NCBI RefSeq assembly: GCF_002288525.1
Contig: NZ_CP023067.1
Coordinates: forward strand, 2,418,001 to 2,482,000
From: Sinorhizobium sojae CCBAU 05684
GTDB lineage: Bacteria; Pseudomonadota; Alphaproteobacteria; Rhizobiales; Rhizobiaceae
Reading direction: 5' to 3'
DNA: 64,000 nt
A program made the translations under genes and the position numbers. Below the pieces are notes generated by a model that was given only the letters and a program-made list of their open reading frames with translations, was not told the DNA's origin and did not search any database. Shown here piece after piece: positions 17,445 to 26,715 of this stretch; the stretch's first letter is position 1, and the number at the start of each line of letters is the position of its first letter.

Positions 17445-18437
17445 ATGACAGTGAGATTTGGTCTTCTGGGCGCCGGGCGTATCGGCAAGGTTCACGCGAA
17501 AGCCGTCAGCGGCAATCCGAACGCCGTTCTTGTCGCCGTTGCCGATGCCTTCCCGGCCGCCGCCGACGCGATCGCCAAGGCCTATGGCTGCGAGGTCCGC
17601 ACCATCGAGGCGATCGAGGTGGCCGAGGATATCGACGCCGTCGTCATCTGCACGCCGACGGACACGCATGCCGATCTGATCGAGCGCTTCGCCCGCGCCG
17701 GCAAGGCGATCTTCTGCGAAAAGCCGATCGATCTCGACGTCGACCGTGTCAGGGCCTGCATGAAGGTGGTCTCCGAGACCGGCGCAAAGCTGATGGTCGG
17801 CTTCAACCGCCGCTTCGACCCGCATTTCATGGCCGTGCGCAAGGCGATCGACGAGGGCAAGATCGGCGAAGTCGAGATGGTGACGATCACCTCGCGCGAT
17901 CCGGGCGCCCCGCCGATCGACTACATCAAGCGCTCGGGCGGCATCTTCCGCGACATGACCATCCATGACTTCGACATGGCGCGCTTCCTGCTCGGCGAGG
18001 AGCCGGTTTCGGTGACGGCGACCGCCGCCGTGCTCGTCGACGAGGAGATCGGCGCGGCCGGCGACTATGACAGCGTTTCCGTCATCGTGCAGACGGCCTC
18101 CGGCAAGCAGGCGATCATCTCCAACTCGCGCCGCGCCACCTATGGCTATGACCAGCGCATCGAGGTGCACGGCTCGAAGGGCGCCGTTTCGGCCGAGAAC
18201 CAGCGCCCCGTCTCGATCGAAATCGCCAACGGCGAAGGCTATACGCGCCCGCCGCTGCATGACTTCTTCATGACGCGCTATACCGAAGCCTATGCCAACG
18301 AGATCGAGAGCTTCATCGCCGCGATCGAAAAGGGCGCGGAAATCAGCCCGTCCGGCAAGGACGGCCTCGCCGCCCTGGCACTCGCCGATGCGGCCGTGAA
18401 GTCGGTCGCCGAAAAGCGCCAGATCAGCCTCGACTGA
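17445..18437 (+). CDS. idhA: myo-Inositol 2-dehydrogenase
   Basis: A 330-residue oxidoreductase of the GFO/IDH/MocA family. The Rossmann motif GLLGAGRIGKVHAKA is at the N-terminus, the conserved EKPIDLDVDR near residue 95, and the catalytic region FRDMTIHDFDMARFLLG near residue 170. It oxidises myo-inositol to scyllo-inosose with NAD, the first step of inositol catabolism; length and text match IdhA of Sinorhizobium. A GGAA-N6-TTCC operator covers its promoter. A bidirectional terminator follows, and the convergent gene is a ROK repressor. The other iol genes are not in this window, as in S. meliloti, where idhA is separate. Confidence 0.92.
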   Translation: MTVRFGLLGAGRIGKVHAKAVSGNPNAVLVAVADAFPAAADAIAKAYGCEVRTIEAIEVAEDIDAVVICTPTDTHADLIERFARAGKAIFCEKPIDLDVDRVRACMKVVSETGAKLMVGFNRRFDPHFMAVRKAIDEGKIGEVEMVTITSRDPGAPPIDYIKRSGGIFRDMTIHDFDMARFLLGEEPVSVTATAAVLVDEEIGAAGDYDSVSVIVQTASGKQAIISNSRRATYGYDQRIEVHGSKGAVSAENQRPVSIEIANGEGYTRPPLHDFFMTRYTEAYANEIESFIAAIEKGAEISPSGKDGLAALALADAAVKSVAEKRQISLD

Positions 18438-18462
18438 TGCGGATCGTAAACTTGATCGGGAC

Positions 18463-18487
18463 GGCCGGGCACGACGCCCGGCCTTTT
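18463..18487. terminator. Bidirectional terminator between idhA and the ROK gene
   Basis: An 8-bp stem GGCCGGGC/GCCCGGCC with a 5-base loop is followed by TTTT on the plus strand. It lies between the two convergent stops (18437 and 18504). Confidence 0.8.
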
Positions 18488-18503
18488 CATATCCTGCAGT
18501 AAC

Positions 18504-19721
18504 TCACGCCGCCTGATGCCCGGCCGCCGCGATGTCGCCATCGACCGCGGTGAGCGCGCGGTTCAGATGCCCGTCGAAGACAAGCTGCTGCTCATCGGCG
18601 GCGACGGCGATTTCCGGCATGCCCTGCAGCCGCACCTGCAGCGATTGCTGCAGCCCCTCCTCCATGCCTTTCTGGAGCAGGTCGAAATAGCGCAAGCCCG
18701 GTCCGGTGACGAAGATCGGCATCGGCTCGTAAAGGCTGATGAGCCGGGAAATGCCGATGCCGAGCGCAAGGCCCGCCTGCCGGAAGGCATAGCCGGCCAT
18801 GCGGTGCCCCTGGCGCGCGCCGGCAGCGATCTTGTCCATCTCCACGAGCGGCACGAATTTCGCGGGTATCGTGTCGGACGGCACCTCGAAAGCGGTGCGC
18901 AGGATGCCGTAGAAGCCGGCCGCCGCCTCGATGCAGCCATGGGCGCCGCAGCGACAGAGCCCGGCCGAGGTGGCATGCAACATATGGCCGAAATTCGGCG
19001 CGGAGACGTCGAACTCGCCTGACCGGCTCCGTCTCGCAAGGCCGAGGCCGATGCTGTGGCCGAGCGAAATGGCGGCAAGCGCCCGGGGCGCTTCCCCCCT
19101 ATTGTCCGCCTGGACTGCAAGCGCCTGGGCGACCAGCAGGGTCTCGTTGCTGAGCATGATCCGCGCGCGCCAGCCGTCGCCGAGCAGGTCCGTAAAATCG
19201 AGCTCCTCATTGCCGAAGACCGGCGACCAGATGAGCCGCGCAGCATCGACCGCGACCAGCCCCTTGCTGCTGATGGACACGGCAAGCACCTGTTCCCTGG
19301 TGATGCCGGAGCGCTCCAGCAGGCGCTCGAGCGCCGCCGCGAACCGGCGCCCGAAGGCGGCCGCGCCGGCATGATCCTGACCGCGCGCCTCTTCGAAACG
19401 GTCGAGCAGCACACCGCCATAATCGGCAAGGGAATATTGAACGAGGTCGGAGGAAATCCGCACGACGATCAGGTAGCCGCAATCGCGTTTCGGCGCGAAA
19501 AGCACGCGCGGCCGGCCCCTGCCCCCCTGGACGTGATGCTCGCTCTTGGCGATGGCACCGATGCGCTCCAGTTCGGCGGTGATTGCGGAAATCGTCGCCG
19601 AGGCGAGGCCGGTCTGCTCGGCGATTTCCGTGTGGGCGAGCGCGCCTTTGCGGCGGAGCGCCGAAAGCACGAGCGCGGAATTCTGCTGACGCACCAGTTC
19701 GGTGCTGGACTTGGTCAGCAT
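18504..19721 (-). CDS. xylR: ROK-family transcriptional repressor, probable xylose regulator
   Basis: A 405-residue ROK protein with an N-terminal winged helix (about residues 15-60, HTEIAEQTGLASATISAIT). The ROK sugar-kinase-like domain follows, with a zinc-type cluster CRCGAHGCIEAAAG near residue 245. ROK repressors bind a sugar and release DNA. It is divergent from xylFHG, and the intergenic region holds a perfect palindrome across the predicted start of xylF transcription. The ATG at 19721 was chosen because the upstream 16 codons lack similarity to ROK N-termini and GGGG precedes it. The regulator type is certain; the ligand xylose is inferred from the neighbour. Confidence 0.85.
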   Translation of the reverse strand: MLTKSSTELVRQQNSALVLSALRRKGALAHTEIAEQTGLASATISAITAELERIGAIAKSEHHVQGGRGRPRVLFAPKRDCGYLIVVRISSDLVQYSLADYGGVLLDRFEEARGQDHAGAAAFGRRFAAALERLLERSGITREQVLAVSISSKGLVAVDAARLIWSPVFGNEELDFTDLLGDGWRARIMLSNETLLVAQALAVQADNRGEAPRALAAISLGHSIGLGLARRSRSGEFDVSAPNFGHMLHATSAGLCRCGAHGCIEAAAGFYGILRTAFEVPSDTIPAKFVPLVEMDKIAAGARQGHRMAGYAFRQAGLALGIGISRLISLYEPMPIFVTGPGLRYFDLLQKGMEEGLQQSLQVRLQGMPEIAVAADEQQLVFDGHLNRALTAVDGDIAAAGHQAA

Positions 19722-19844
19722 TCCCCGCCCCTGCCGATCGCGCCCGCTAGATACACATGCTCCTCCCAAAGCGCCGGCAACCGCCCGAACAAGGAGCCCG
19801 CATGTTCAGGAGACATACAGTTTCGAAGTCCTAAAGTACCCTTG

Positions 19845-19894
19845 TTGACAGCCTTCCCAAACTCTGACATTTATTTTCTCGACTGTCGAGAAAA
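19845..19894 (+). promoter_or_regulatory. xylF promoter with a palindromic ROK operator
   Basis: TTGACA (19845-19850) is followed after 17-18 bases by an AT-rich -10 (CATTTAT). Immediately downstream is the perfect inverted repeat TTTTCTCGAC-T-GTCGAGAAAA (19874-19894), covering the likely transcription start. The position suits repression by the divergent ROK protein. Confidence 0.68.
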
Positions 19895-20002
19895 AAGCCT
19901 GCCCGGGAGTGGCGGCGATCTTTCGAGGCAGCGATCAAACGGCTCGTCGGATGCGCGCGGGAGGGTTCGTGCGCATCAACCCAAAGCCTTCGGGAGGTAA
20001 AT

Positions 20003-21043
20003 ATGAAATCCGTTTTGAAGCTGATGGCAGGTGCCGCCATCATCGCATCCATGCATTCCGCAGCGGTCGCAAAGGACCTCGTCATCGGCGTCTCCTGGTC
20101 GAACTTCCAGGAAGAGCGCTGGAAGACCGACGAGGCCGCCATCAAGGCCGCGCTTGAAGCCTCCGGCGACAAGTATATCTCGGCCGATGCGCAGTCCTCC
20201 GCCGCCAAGCAGCTCACCGATATCGAATCGCTGATCGCCCAGGGCGCCAATGCGCTGATCGTGCTTGCCCAGGACTCCGACGCCATTGCGCCGGCGATCG
20301 AAAAGGCGACCGCCGAGGGCATCCCGGTCGTCGGCTATGACCGCCTGATCGAGAACCCGGACGCCTTCTACATCACCTTCGACAACAAGGAAGTGGGCCG
20401 CATGCAGGCGCGCGAGGTGTTCAAGGTGAAGCCGGAAGGCAACTACGTCTTCATCAAGGGCTCCTCCTCCGACCCGAACGCCGATTTCCTCTTGGCAGGC
20501 CAGATGGAAGTGCTGAAGGAAGCGGTTGACGCCGGCAAGGTCAAGAATGTCGGCGAAGCCTATACCGACGGCTGGAAGCCGGAAAACGCCCAGAAGAACA
20601 TGGAGCAGTTCCTGACCGCCAACGACAACAAGGTCGACGCGGTCGTCGCCTCCAACGACGGCACCGCCGGCGGCGCCATCGCCGCGCTTTCCGCCCAGGG
20701 ACTTGCCGGCTCCGTTCCGGTCTCCGGTCAGGACGGCGACCACGCCGCGCTCAACCGCGTCGCCCTCGGCACGCAGACGGTTTCCGTCTGGAAGGATGCC
20801 CGCGAACTCGGCAAGAAGGCGGCTGAAATCGCGGCAACACTCGCCGGCGGCAAGACCATGGACGAGATCGAAGGCGTGCAGACCTTCAACGGCGGCCCGA
20901 AGGGCGTCGAGATGAAGTCGGTCTTCCTCGCGCCGATGCCGATCACCAAGGACAATCTGAACGTCGTCATCGACGCCGGCTGGATTTCCAAGGAAGCCGC
21001 CTGCCAGGGCGTTGCCGCCGGCTCGGTCGCAGCCTGCAACTGA
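20003..21043 (+). CDS. xylF: D-xylose-binding periplasmic protein
   Basis: A 346-residue periplasmic binding protein with a signal peptide ([20 protein letters not shown], cleaved near AVA-K). Blocks typical of XylF are [38 protein letters not shown] and [19 protein letters not shown], with [17 protein letters not shown] near the hinge. It captures xylose for XylH and XylG. GGGAGGTAAAT precedes the ATG. A 247-base gap containing a dispersed repeat lies before xylH, so the binding-protein transcript may be more abundant than the rest of the operon. A xylose substrate is strongly suggested by similarity; related pentoses are possible. Confidence 0.9.
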   Translation: MKSVLKLMAGAAIIASMHSAAVAKDLVIGVSWSNFQEERWKTDEAAIKAALEASGDKYISADAQSSAAKQLTDIESLIAQGANALIVLAQDSDAIAPAIEKATAEGIPVVGYDRLIENPDAFYITFDNKEVGRMQAREVFKVKPEGNYVFIKGSSSDPNADFLLAGQMEVLKEAVDAGKVKNVGEAYTDGWKPENAQKNMEQFLTANDNKVDAVVASNDGTAGGAIAALSAQGLAGSVPVSGQDGDHAALNRVALGTQTVSVWKDARELGKKAAEIAATLAGGKTMDEIEGVQTFNGGPKGVEMKSVFLAPMPITKDNLNVVIDAGWISKEAACQGVAAGSVAACN

Positions 21044-21133
21044 CGGCCCTTGCATTGACCTCATCGACGCCGCGACGGCAGACCGTTGCGGCGTTTGCTT
21101 AAGGTCCGATCGCTCTTGTCTTGCGCGGTGCTA

Positions 21134-21245
21134 TGATGGCGGAAACGCCGACAGCGCCGCGTCTTATCAGACGCGCAAAAGTCGCTGTAGCACTTTTGAT
21201 TTTCTGCCTGTTTTCGTCCTTGAACTCGACTAATCAGACAGGCAG
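21134..21245. repeat. RIME-type palindromic intergenic repeat, copy 4
   Basis: The text CAGCGCCGCGTCTTATCAGA followed by CGCGCAAAAGTCGCTGTAGC and CACTTTTGATTTTCTGCCTG matches copy 7 near 52020 closely. The outer arms CTGCCTG (21206-21212) and CAGGCAG are inverted. It lies between xylF and xylH, inside the operon. Confidence 0.75.
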
Positions 21246-21290
21246 CCGAAGCGACCCGCGTGAAAGCAGAACAAGTGGGGGACGGCGTCC

Positions 21291-22604
21291 ATGGCCGACA
21301 CGACGAATACCGCACATTTCAATCGCGCCCGCAGCGCCACCGAAAGCCCGGTTAAGCGCTTCTTCCGCGCCACCGAAATCGACACCCGCCTGCTCGGCAT
21401 GGTCGGCGCGATGCTGATCATCTGGCTCGGCTTCGACATGCTCTCCGGCGGGCTCTTCCTGACGCCGCGCAACCTCTGGAACCTTTCCGTCCAGACCGCC
21501 TCGATCGCCGTCATGGCGACCGGCATGGTGCTCGTCATCGTCACGCGCAACATCGATCTGTCCGTCGGCTCCATCCTCGGCTTCGTCGGCATGATCATGG
21601 GCGTGCTCCAAGCGGAGATGCTGCCGCAGGTCCTCGGTTTCAACCATCCCGCCACCTGGGTGATCACGCTTCTCGCCGGCCTTGCGCTGGGCGCGTCGAT
21701 CGGCGCGCTGCACGGCATGATCATCGCCTTTTTGAACGTGCCGTCCTTCATCGTCACGCTCGGCGGCCTGCTCGTGTGGCGCGGCGCCACCTGGTTCGTG
21801 ACGAGCGGCCGCACCGTCGCCCCGATGGACGCGACCTTCCGCCTGATGGGCGGCGGCACCGCCGGCTCGATCGGCGCGACCGCAAGCTGGATCGTCGGCG
21901 TCATCGCCTGCGTGGCGATCGTCGCCAGCATCCTGCACTCGCGCCGGCAGCGCAAACGCTTCGGCTTCCCGCTTCGCCCCGTCTGGGCCGAATATTTCCT
22001 CTCCGTGGTCGGCTGTACTCTCGTGCTCGGCGCGATCGCCATCGTCAACAGCTATCCCTGGCCGGTCAATATCGCCCGCCGCTATGCCGAGGCGAACAGC
22101 ATCGCCTGGCCGGAAGGCGGCCTCTTCATCGCCCATGGCATCGCCGTTCCGGTGCTCATCGCGATCGTCATCGGCATCCTGATGACCTTCATCTCGACGC
22201 GCCTGCGCTTCGGCCGCTACGTCTTCGCGATCGGCGGCAATCCGGAGGCGGCCGAACTCGCCGGCATCAAGACGCGCTGGGTGACCGTGCGGATCTTCGC
22301 GCTGATGGGCATGCTCTGCGCCGTCGCCGCGGCGATCTCGACAGCACGCCTCAACGCCGCCACCAATGCGCAAGGCGAGCTCGACGAGCTCTACACGATC
22401 GCCGCGGCCGTCATCGGCGGCACCTCGCTTGCCGGCGGCATGGGCACGATCGCCGGCGCCATGCTCGGCGCGCTCGTCATGCAGTCTTTGCAATCGGGCA
22501 TGGTCCTGGTCGGCATCGACAGCCCGCTGCAGCGCATCGTCGTCGGCGTCGTGCTCGTCACCGCCGTCTGGCTCGACACCGTCTACCGCGCCCGCGCCAA
22601 GTAA
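21291..22604 (+). CDS. xylH: Xylose ABC transporter permease
   Basis: A 437-residue inner-membrane permease of the BPD_transp_2 type with about a dozen hydrophobic segments. The signature NIDLSVGSILGFVGMIMG sits near residue 85, a loop with SRRQRKRFGF near residue 220, and TSLAGGMGTIAGAMLGALVM near residue 375. It is longer than ribose permeases, as usual for XylH. It forms the channel with the ATPase XylG, whose gene starts 15 bases downstream. The ATG at 21291 is preceded by GGGGGACGG. Confidence 0.92.
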   Translation: MADTTNTAHFNRARSATESPVKRFFRATEIDTRLLGMVGAMLIIWLGFDMLSGGLFLTPRNLWNLSVQTASIAVMATGMVLVIVTRNIDLSVGSILGFVGMIMGVLQAEMLPQVLGFNHPATWVITLLAGLALGASIGALHGMIIAFLNVPSFIVTLGGLLVWRGATWFVTSGRTVAPMDATFRLMGGGTAGSIGATASWIVGVIACVAIVASILHSRRQRKRFGFPLRPVWAEYFLSVVGCTLVLGAIAIVNSYPWPVNIARRYAEANSIAWPEGGLFIAHGIAVPVLIAIVIGILMTFISTRLRFGRYVFAIGGNPEAAELAGIKTRWVTVRIFALMGMLCAVAAAISTARLNAATNAQGELDELYTIAAAVIGGTSLAGGMGTIAGAMLGALVMQSLQSGMVLVGIDSPLQRIVVGVVLVTAVWLDTVYRARAK

Positions 22605-22619
22605 TCGAGGAGTTCGAAC

Positions 22620-23405
<786 letters not shown>

Positions 23406-23429
23406 GCCTTTACCCGCCCGCATCCATCG

Positions 23430-23463
23430 ATGCCGCATCCCCGCGAGGATGCGGCATTTTTCT
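23430..23463 (+). terminator. Rho-independent terminator after xylG
   Basis: An 11-bp perfect stem ATGCCGCATCC/GGATGCGGCAT with a 6-base loop is followed by TTTTTC. Confidence 0.88.
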
Positions 23464-23622
23464 TGGGGCGATAACCCGCCGCGAGCGATGCAGTGCGACC
23501 ACAGGCCGGCGGGCGAAATTCGAATTCCCCCACAATCTCCTGCAATTGACCATTGAAGCGAGCCGCAAGCTAGGCTAAGAACCGCTCACAGCCTGCTTCG
23601 GCGGCCTTGGCCGCCAACGGAT

Positions 23623-23699
23623 GCACCCGTAGCTCAGCTGGATAGAGTGTTGGATTCCGATTCCAAAGGTCACAGGTTCGAATCCTGTCGGGTGCGCCA
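23623..23699 (+). tRNA. tRNA-Arg (anticodon CCG)
   Basis: A complete 77-base cloverleaf. Acceptor arms GCACCCG/CGGGTGC are followed by a discriminator G and encoded CCA. The anticodon stem TTGGA/TCCAA encloses the loop TTCCGAT, giving anticodon CCG, which reads the Arg codon CGG. The T arm is ACAGG-TTCGAAT-CCTGT. The 3' end borders a stretch of lower GC with an IS-like remnant and broken genes, consistent with use as an integration site. I found no second copy of the 3' end downstream. Confidence 0.97.
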
Positions 23700-23715
23700 A
23701 TCTTTTCATGTCCGA

Positions 23716-23763
23716 CCCGGAGACATAGGTAACAGTTTGTACCTAAGACATGGGTGACAACCT
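23716..23763. mobile_element. Possible end of an IS481-like insertion sequence (remnant)
   Basis: The text GGAGACATAGGTAACAGTTT followed by ACCTAAGACATGGGTGACAA contains two near-copies of ACATRGGTRACA. It resembles the termini of IS481-group elements as I remember them (TGTTACCTATGTCTCC read on the other strand). No transposase is present, so only a relic remains, 16 bases beyond the tRNA. Confidence 0.45.
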
Positions 23764-23843
23764 CGTGCCGAACTGTGGAGCGGCGCGTCGGAGATCGGCG
23801 TTAGCTTTGGCACATCTAAAGTCGGACGCGGCGGTCCGCTTCG

Positions 23844-24672
23844 CTAATCGTGCGGAATGATTGCCATCTCAAAAGGGGATGATCGTTTAGTGGTCAAGAA
23901 CTCGGCATTGGGAAAATTAGAGGCAAGCTCCGCGATTTCAGATCGAGTGTCGGGCAGCATGTTCATGCCACAGATTATTCCGTCCAGCTCGTTTGCTCAG
24001 AACGGGTTATCTTCGAATGGCTCATCGGGGGACCATCCGGAACCGCTGCAAATTCGCCATTCACGTTCGTGAGCCCACGCCTCAGATTTCGTGTACATCA
24101 ATCGATCCATCACCTTGCCTTTGTCCAATGTCCCAACGGCAGAGAACATGTCGGCGAGGTTGTCTTCATCGGCCAATGCGGGGACGTTAGGAACATAATC
24201 GACTGTTCGAGCTATCCCAAATAGGCTGTCGAACGCAGGGATCGATCGAAAGCGCAGAACCACTACTGTGTGGTACTCCGCGTAGAACGCCCACATTACG
24301 GGACTGTTTGGCCTATCGGTCAGGCAGAGCATTTTGGCAGTGCGCAAATACTGGCGCAAATCTTCGTTCAGCCGAGGCAATGAGCGACCCGTTCTCTCGA
24401 ATGCCTCTTCAACTGCTGGACCAAAAAGCCGCTCAACCTCTTCCTTAGGAAGGTTCGGGACCTTATCACAAAGAAGCTTGATGAGCCGACCGAGCTTGGT
24501 GGCGACGGGGTCGAGTTCACCTTTATACGCCTGCCACAACTCATCGAGCGCCTTTGGCCTCAGGTATCGAGATTGGCGTCAACGTCAGATCGAGTTGCAT
24601 GTCATAGACATCATTCATCCGTTCGGGAGTTGACCATCGCAGCGTTTGGTTCGGTATCGCATCCATGCTCAT
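23844..24672 (-). pseudogene. DUF2971 family protein, broken by a frameshift and an in-frame TGA
   Basis: The product can be followed through three pieces on the minus strand. From the ATG at 24672 one frame reads QTLRWSTPERMNDVYDMQLD, the usual DUF2971 N-terminal motif, and stops at about 24545. A second frame, shifted near 24565-24575, continues with ALDELWQAYKGEL through SPVMWAFYAEYHTVVVLRF and HEREWRICSGSG to a TGA at 23997-23999. The same frame then reads ANELDGIICGMNMLPDTRSE to a TAG at 23844, the expected DUF2971 tail. So there are two lesions. Members of the family have been found near defence and toxin-like genes but have no settled function. Base composition is clearly lower in GC than the flanks, suggesting import. 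Confidence 0.75.
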
Positions 24673-24735
24673 CGTATTCCGCCCGCGCCGTCTCTTCGCC
24701 CCGGAATCCACCCAAAAACCGCCTGTCCGACCGCT

Positions 24736-24885
24736 TCACCAAAACCCGTAAGCCAACCCACACATGAACAGAACGGTAATGATGACGAGACAGGTTATCG
24801 AGTAGCGACCGTTCGCCGACCTGCCGAACACGCCAAGGAAATTCAAGTTCAGTTGTTCATTCTCATTGGGGTTGGTCTTCGACAT
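24736..24885 (-). CDS. Small single-pass membrane protein A (49 residues)
   Basis: From the ATG at 24885 (AGGAG 6 bases upstream) the frame encodes a short hydrophilic start (MSKTNPNENEQLNLNF), then FLGVFGRSANGRYSI and one hydrophobic helix (about residues 28-48), ending GLAYGFW. No family is known to me. The same pattern, FLG followed by GRYSI or GRFSI and a hydrophobic segment, recurs in the small gene at 25006-25179 on the same strand, so the two are probably paralogues. It lies in the low-GC patch after tRNA-Arg. Confidence 0.55.
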   Translation of the reverse strand: MSKTNPNENEQLNLNFLGVFGRSANGRYSITCLVIITVLFMCGLAYGFW

Positions 24886-25005
24886 CTGCGCTCCTGCTGT
24901 TGTTGAACCTACAGACAGGCAACGGCGTAGGTTCTCTACAGGCAAGCCGATTGTACAAGCCATTGTAATTCAACCGTAAAGCATGCCCCTACAGCCTTTC
25001 CGGCA

Positions 25006-25179
25006 TCACATCAGCCGTGCCGCCGCTTTGCCGACCAGCACGAGGACGCCAAGCCGAAGTAACATCCGCAACACGGCAATCAGGACGGCACAGGCGATGG
25101 AGAAGCGACCTTCAGCAAGGGTTTCGTGCCCAAGGAACTTGAACCACAAGCGTTCAGGGATTTTTGGGGATTTCGGCAT
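25006..25179 (-). CDS. Small single-pass membrane protein B (57 residues)
   Basis: The ATG at 25179 is preceded by GGAG at 9 bases. The product starts MPKSPKIPERLWFKFLGHET, continues LAEGRFSIACAVLIAVL, and is hydrophobic to the end (RLGVLVLVGKAAARLM). The segment FKFLG...GRFSIACAVLIAVL aligns with NFLG...GRYSITCLVIITVL of the gene at 24736-24885, which argues that both are real and related. No named family is recognised. Both sit in an orphan region on one strand, 121 bases apart. Confidence 0.5.
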   Translation of the reverse strand: MPKSPKIPERLWFKFLGHETLAEGRFSIACAVLIAVLRMLLRLGVLVLVGKAAARLM

Positions 25180-25219
25180 CAGCACACTTCTCCATTTAAA
25201 AAAACGAATCAGTGCTTGC

Positions 25220-25248
25220 TGCTACCTGCTACCTGCTACCTGCTACCG
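25220..25248. repeat. Short tandem repeat, 7 bases x 4
   Basis: The unit TGCTACC is present four times in a row (25220-25247). A unit length that is not a divisor-friendly multiple of 3 makes it frame-changing if copy number varies. It does not lie in a supported gene. Confidence 0.85.
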
Positions 25249-26013
25249 CATGTGGGCAGAATCCGCTTGGGTTGGCAATACCTACGTTAAAATTCGCGGT
25301 TCGTTCTGACAGTCATTATGCCGTTTCCCCCAAGCAGCACCGTGATCCACAGGGCGACCGGCAACAAAAAAAGCAGCCGATCCGGAAACCGACTGCCTGA
25401 AGTGCTGCACGATTTTTGCGGTGGCGGCACACATATACTTAAAAAAATGGAGCCTGTTATTATGCCAGTGAGAAGGAACGTGATCTATCGTTGTGTCAAA
25501 TTCCATAGGTCTGTGGCAGGCGCTTCAGCTCTGGTGGTCCAGTTATCGCTTACGGAACGCATCCCCTCCACATACCTAAAACCCTGTACCGGCAGGAAGT
25601 GCCCGCCATAACGGGCATTGATCTCGCCGGCCGTCTTCGAGGTCGAGGCGGCGCTTCTGCTCTTGCATGAACCATAAAGGGCCGTTGAGACCTGGACCCA
25701 CAGCGGACGCCGGCGAAGGGCGGATGCTAGGCCGGGGTGCGAGGTATCGATCAGCGTCGGCATGGGCCGTCGATACGGATCGGGCCGCGGCGCCATGCGG
25801 CGCAAACTAGCACGACGACGAGGCGGCAGGCGCGCCTCACGAGGGCCGGGGCGGGGTCGAAAAGGCGACATGCGCGACCGGCTCTCCCTGGACAAAGCCG
25901 ACATTACAGCGGGCGGCGATGGCGCGTGGTAGAGCCACGTCCGCATTCGGTCGAGCGGACTTCCAAGGCGATATGCTACCTTGCCGATGACACCTCCCGG
26001 TGCCATGGACGGC
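25249..26013. other. Gene-poor part of the tRNA-Arg-linked patch
   Basis: About 765 bases with no gene I can support. Open frames exist on both strands (for example 25485-26006 on the minus strand) but lack ribosome sites and family resemblance. Base composition changes from low GC on the left to the chromosomal level at about 25600, so the right edge of the imported DNA may be here. Confidence 0.45.
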
Positions 26014-26715
26014 TCATTTTATCTTCATACAGATGTCGCCTTGGTGACCATAACCAACAACATAGACGTCTGAAAAGAAAAGCCGCTTCACTACTTCGCT
26101 CTGGAGGAGCAGAATTTGCAGATCCCGAGCCCGATCATCGGCCAAGGCATACATATCCGGCAGTATTTCAATTAGCAGCGTGTCTCCTTTGTGACGAGCC
26201 TTTTTGTTGGCGCGTGTCTCCACAGCATCGACGATGAGGCTGAAAAGCTGCTCGGTCGAATATGTTCCCACCTTGTCCGGATCACCGGAGTGGTCCGCAT
26301 AGCGCCTAAAGACAACCAGCTCTTCGTAATCCTGAACGTTAATGATCCCGCGTACCTCGCCGTCCTTGATCGCCCGCTCCATCAGTGCAAGCCGTTCCCG
26401 GGCCCGTGCAACGGTAACCTCAATCTCGCGCTTGCGGCCGTGCCGATTGCGGACGACGCAGTCAGGATAGGTGCCATCCAAAGGGAACAGAATTTCGTCA
26501 TCAGGCCGGGCATGTTCCCTTACGAATCGGGCGGCGGGGGTGACCTCATCGCGAAGCCTGGCCATCCGTCTGCGTCCGAGCACATAGTCGTCAGTAAGGC
26601 CGATTGACTTAACGAACTGAAAGATTTGTTTGCGCCGCCGCAAGAAGTCGTCCACCGCAAGCCCCCCTTTTAGCGCTGCATAGAAATCGTCGAGTGCGTC
26701 GCTATCTGGTTTCAC
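26014..26715 (-). CDS. Orphan protein with a possible PD-(D/E)XK-like nuclease motif
   Basis: A 233-residue protein from a GTG at 26715, chosen because AAGGAG lies 9 bases upstream; the open frame runs 73 codons further without a ribosome site. Visible are KPDSDALDDFYAALKGG, then FLRRRKQIFQFVKSIGL, then ILFPLDGTYPDCVVRNR and GRKREIEVTVARARERLALM. The D in YPDC and the E in IEVT are spaced as in the PD-(D/E)XK nuclease fold, with Thr where Lys is usual. The C-terminal third (TLLIEILPDMYALADDRARD) is alpha/beta in character. I do not recognise a family. It stands alone beside the DUF2971 relic. Confidence 0.65.
   Translation of the reverse strand: MKPDSDALDDFYAALKGGLAVDDFLRRRKQIFQFVKSIGLTDDYVLGRRRMARLRDEVTPAARFVREHARPDDEILFPLDGTYPDCVVRNRHGRKREIEVTVARARERLALMERAIKDGEVRGIINVQDYEELVVFRRYADHSGDPDKVGTYSTEQLFSLIVDAVETRANKKARHKGDTLLIEILPDMYALADDRARDLQILLLQSEVVKRLFFSDVYVVGYGHQGDICMKIK

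Noticed and set aside
25220-25248. The 7-base tandem repeat as part of a CRISPR or an iteron origin
   Set aside because: Units are directly abutting, too short and only four in number; no replication gene is nearby.
25485-26006. Minus-strand open frame of 173 codons
   Set aside because: Arg/Pro/Ser-rich text in the first half, no ribosome site and no recognisable domain; probably chance or a decayed gene.
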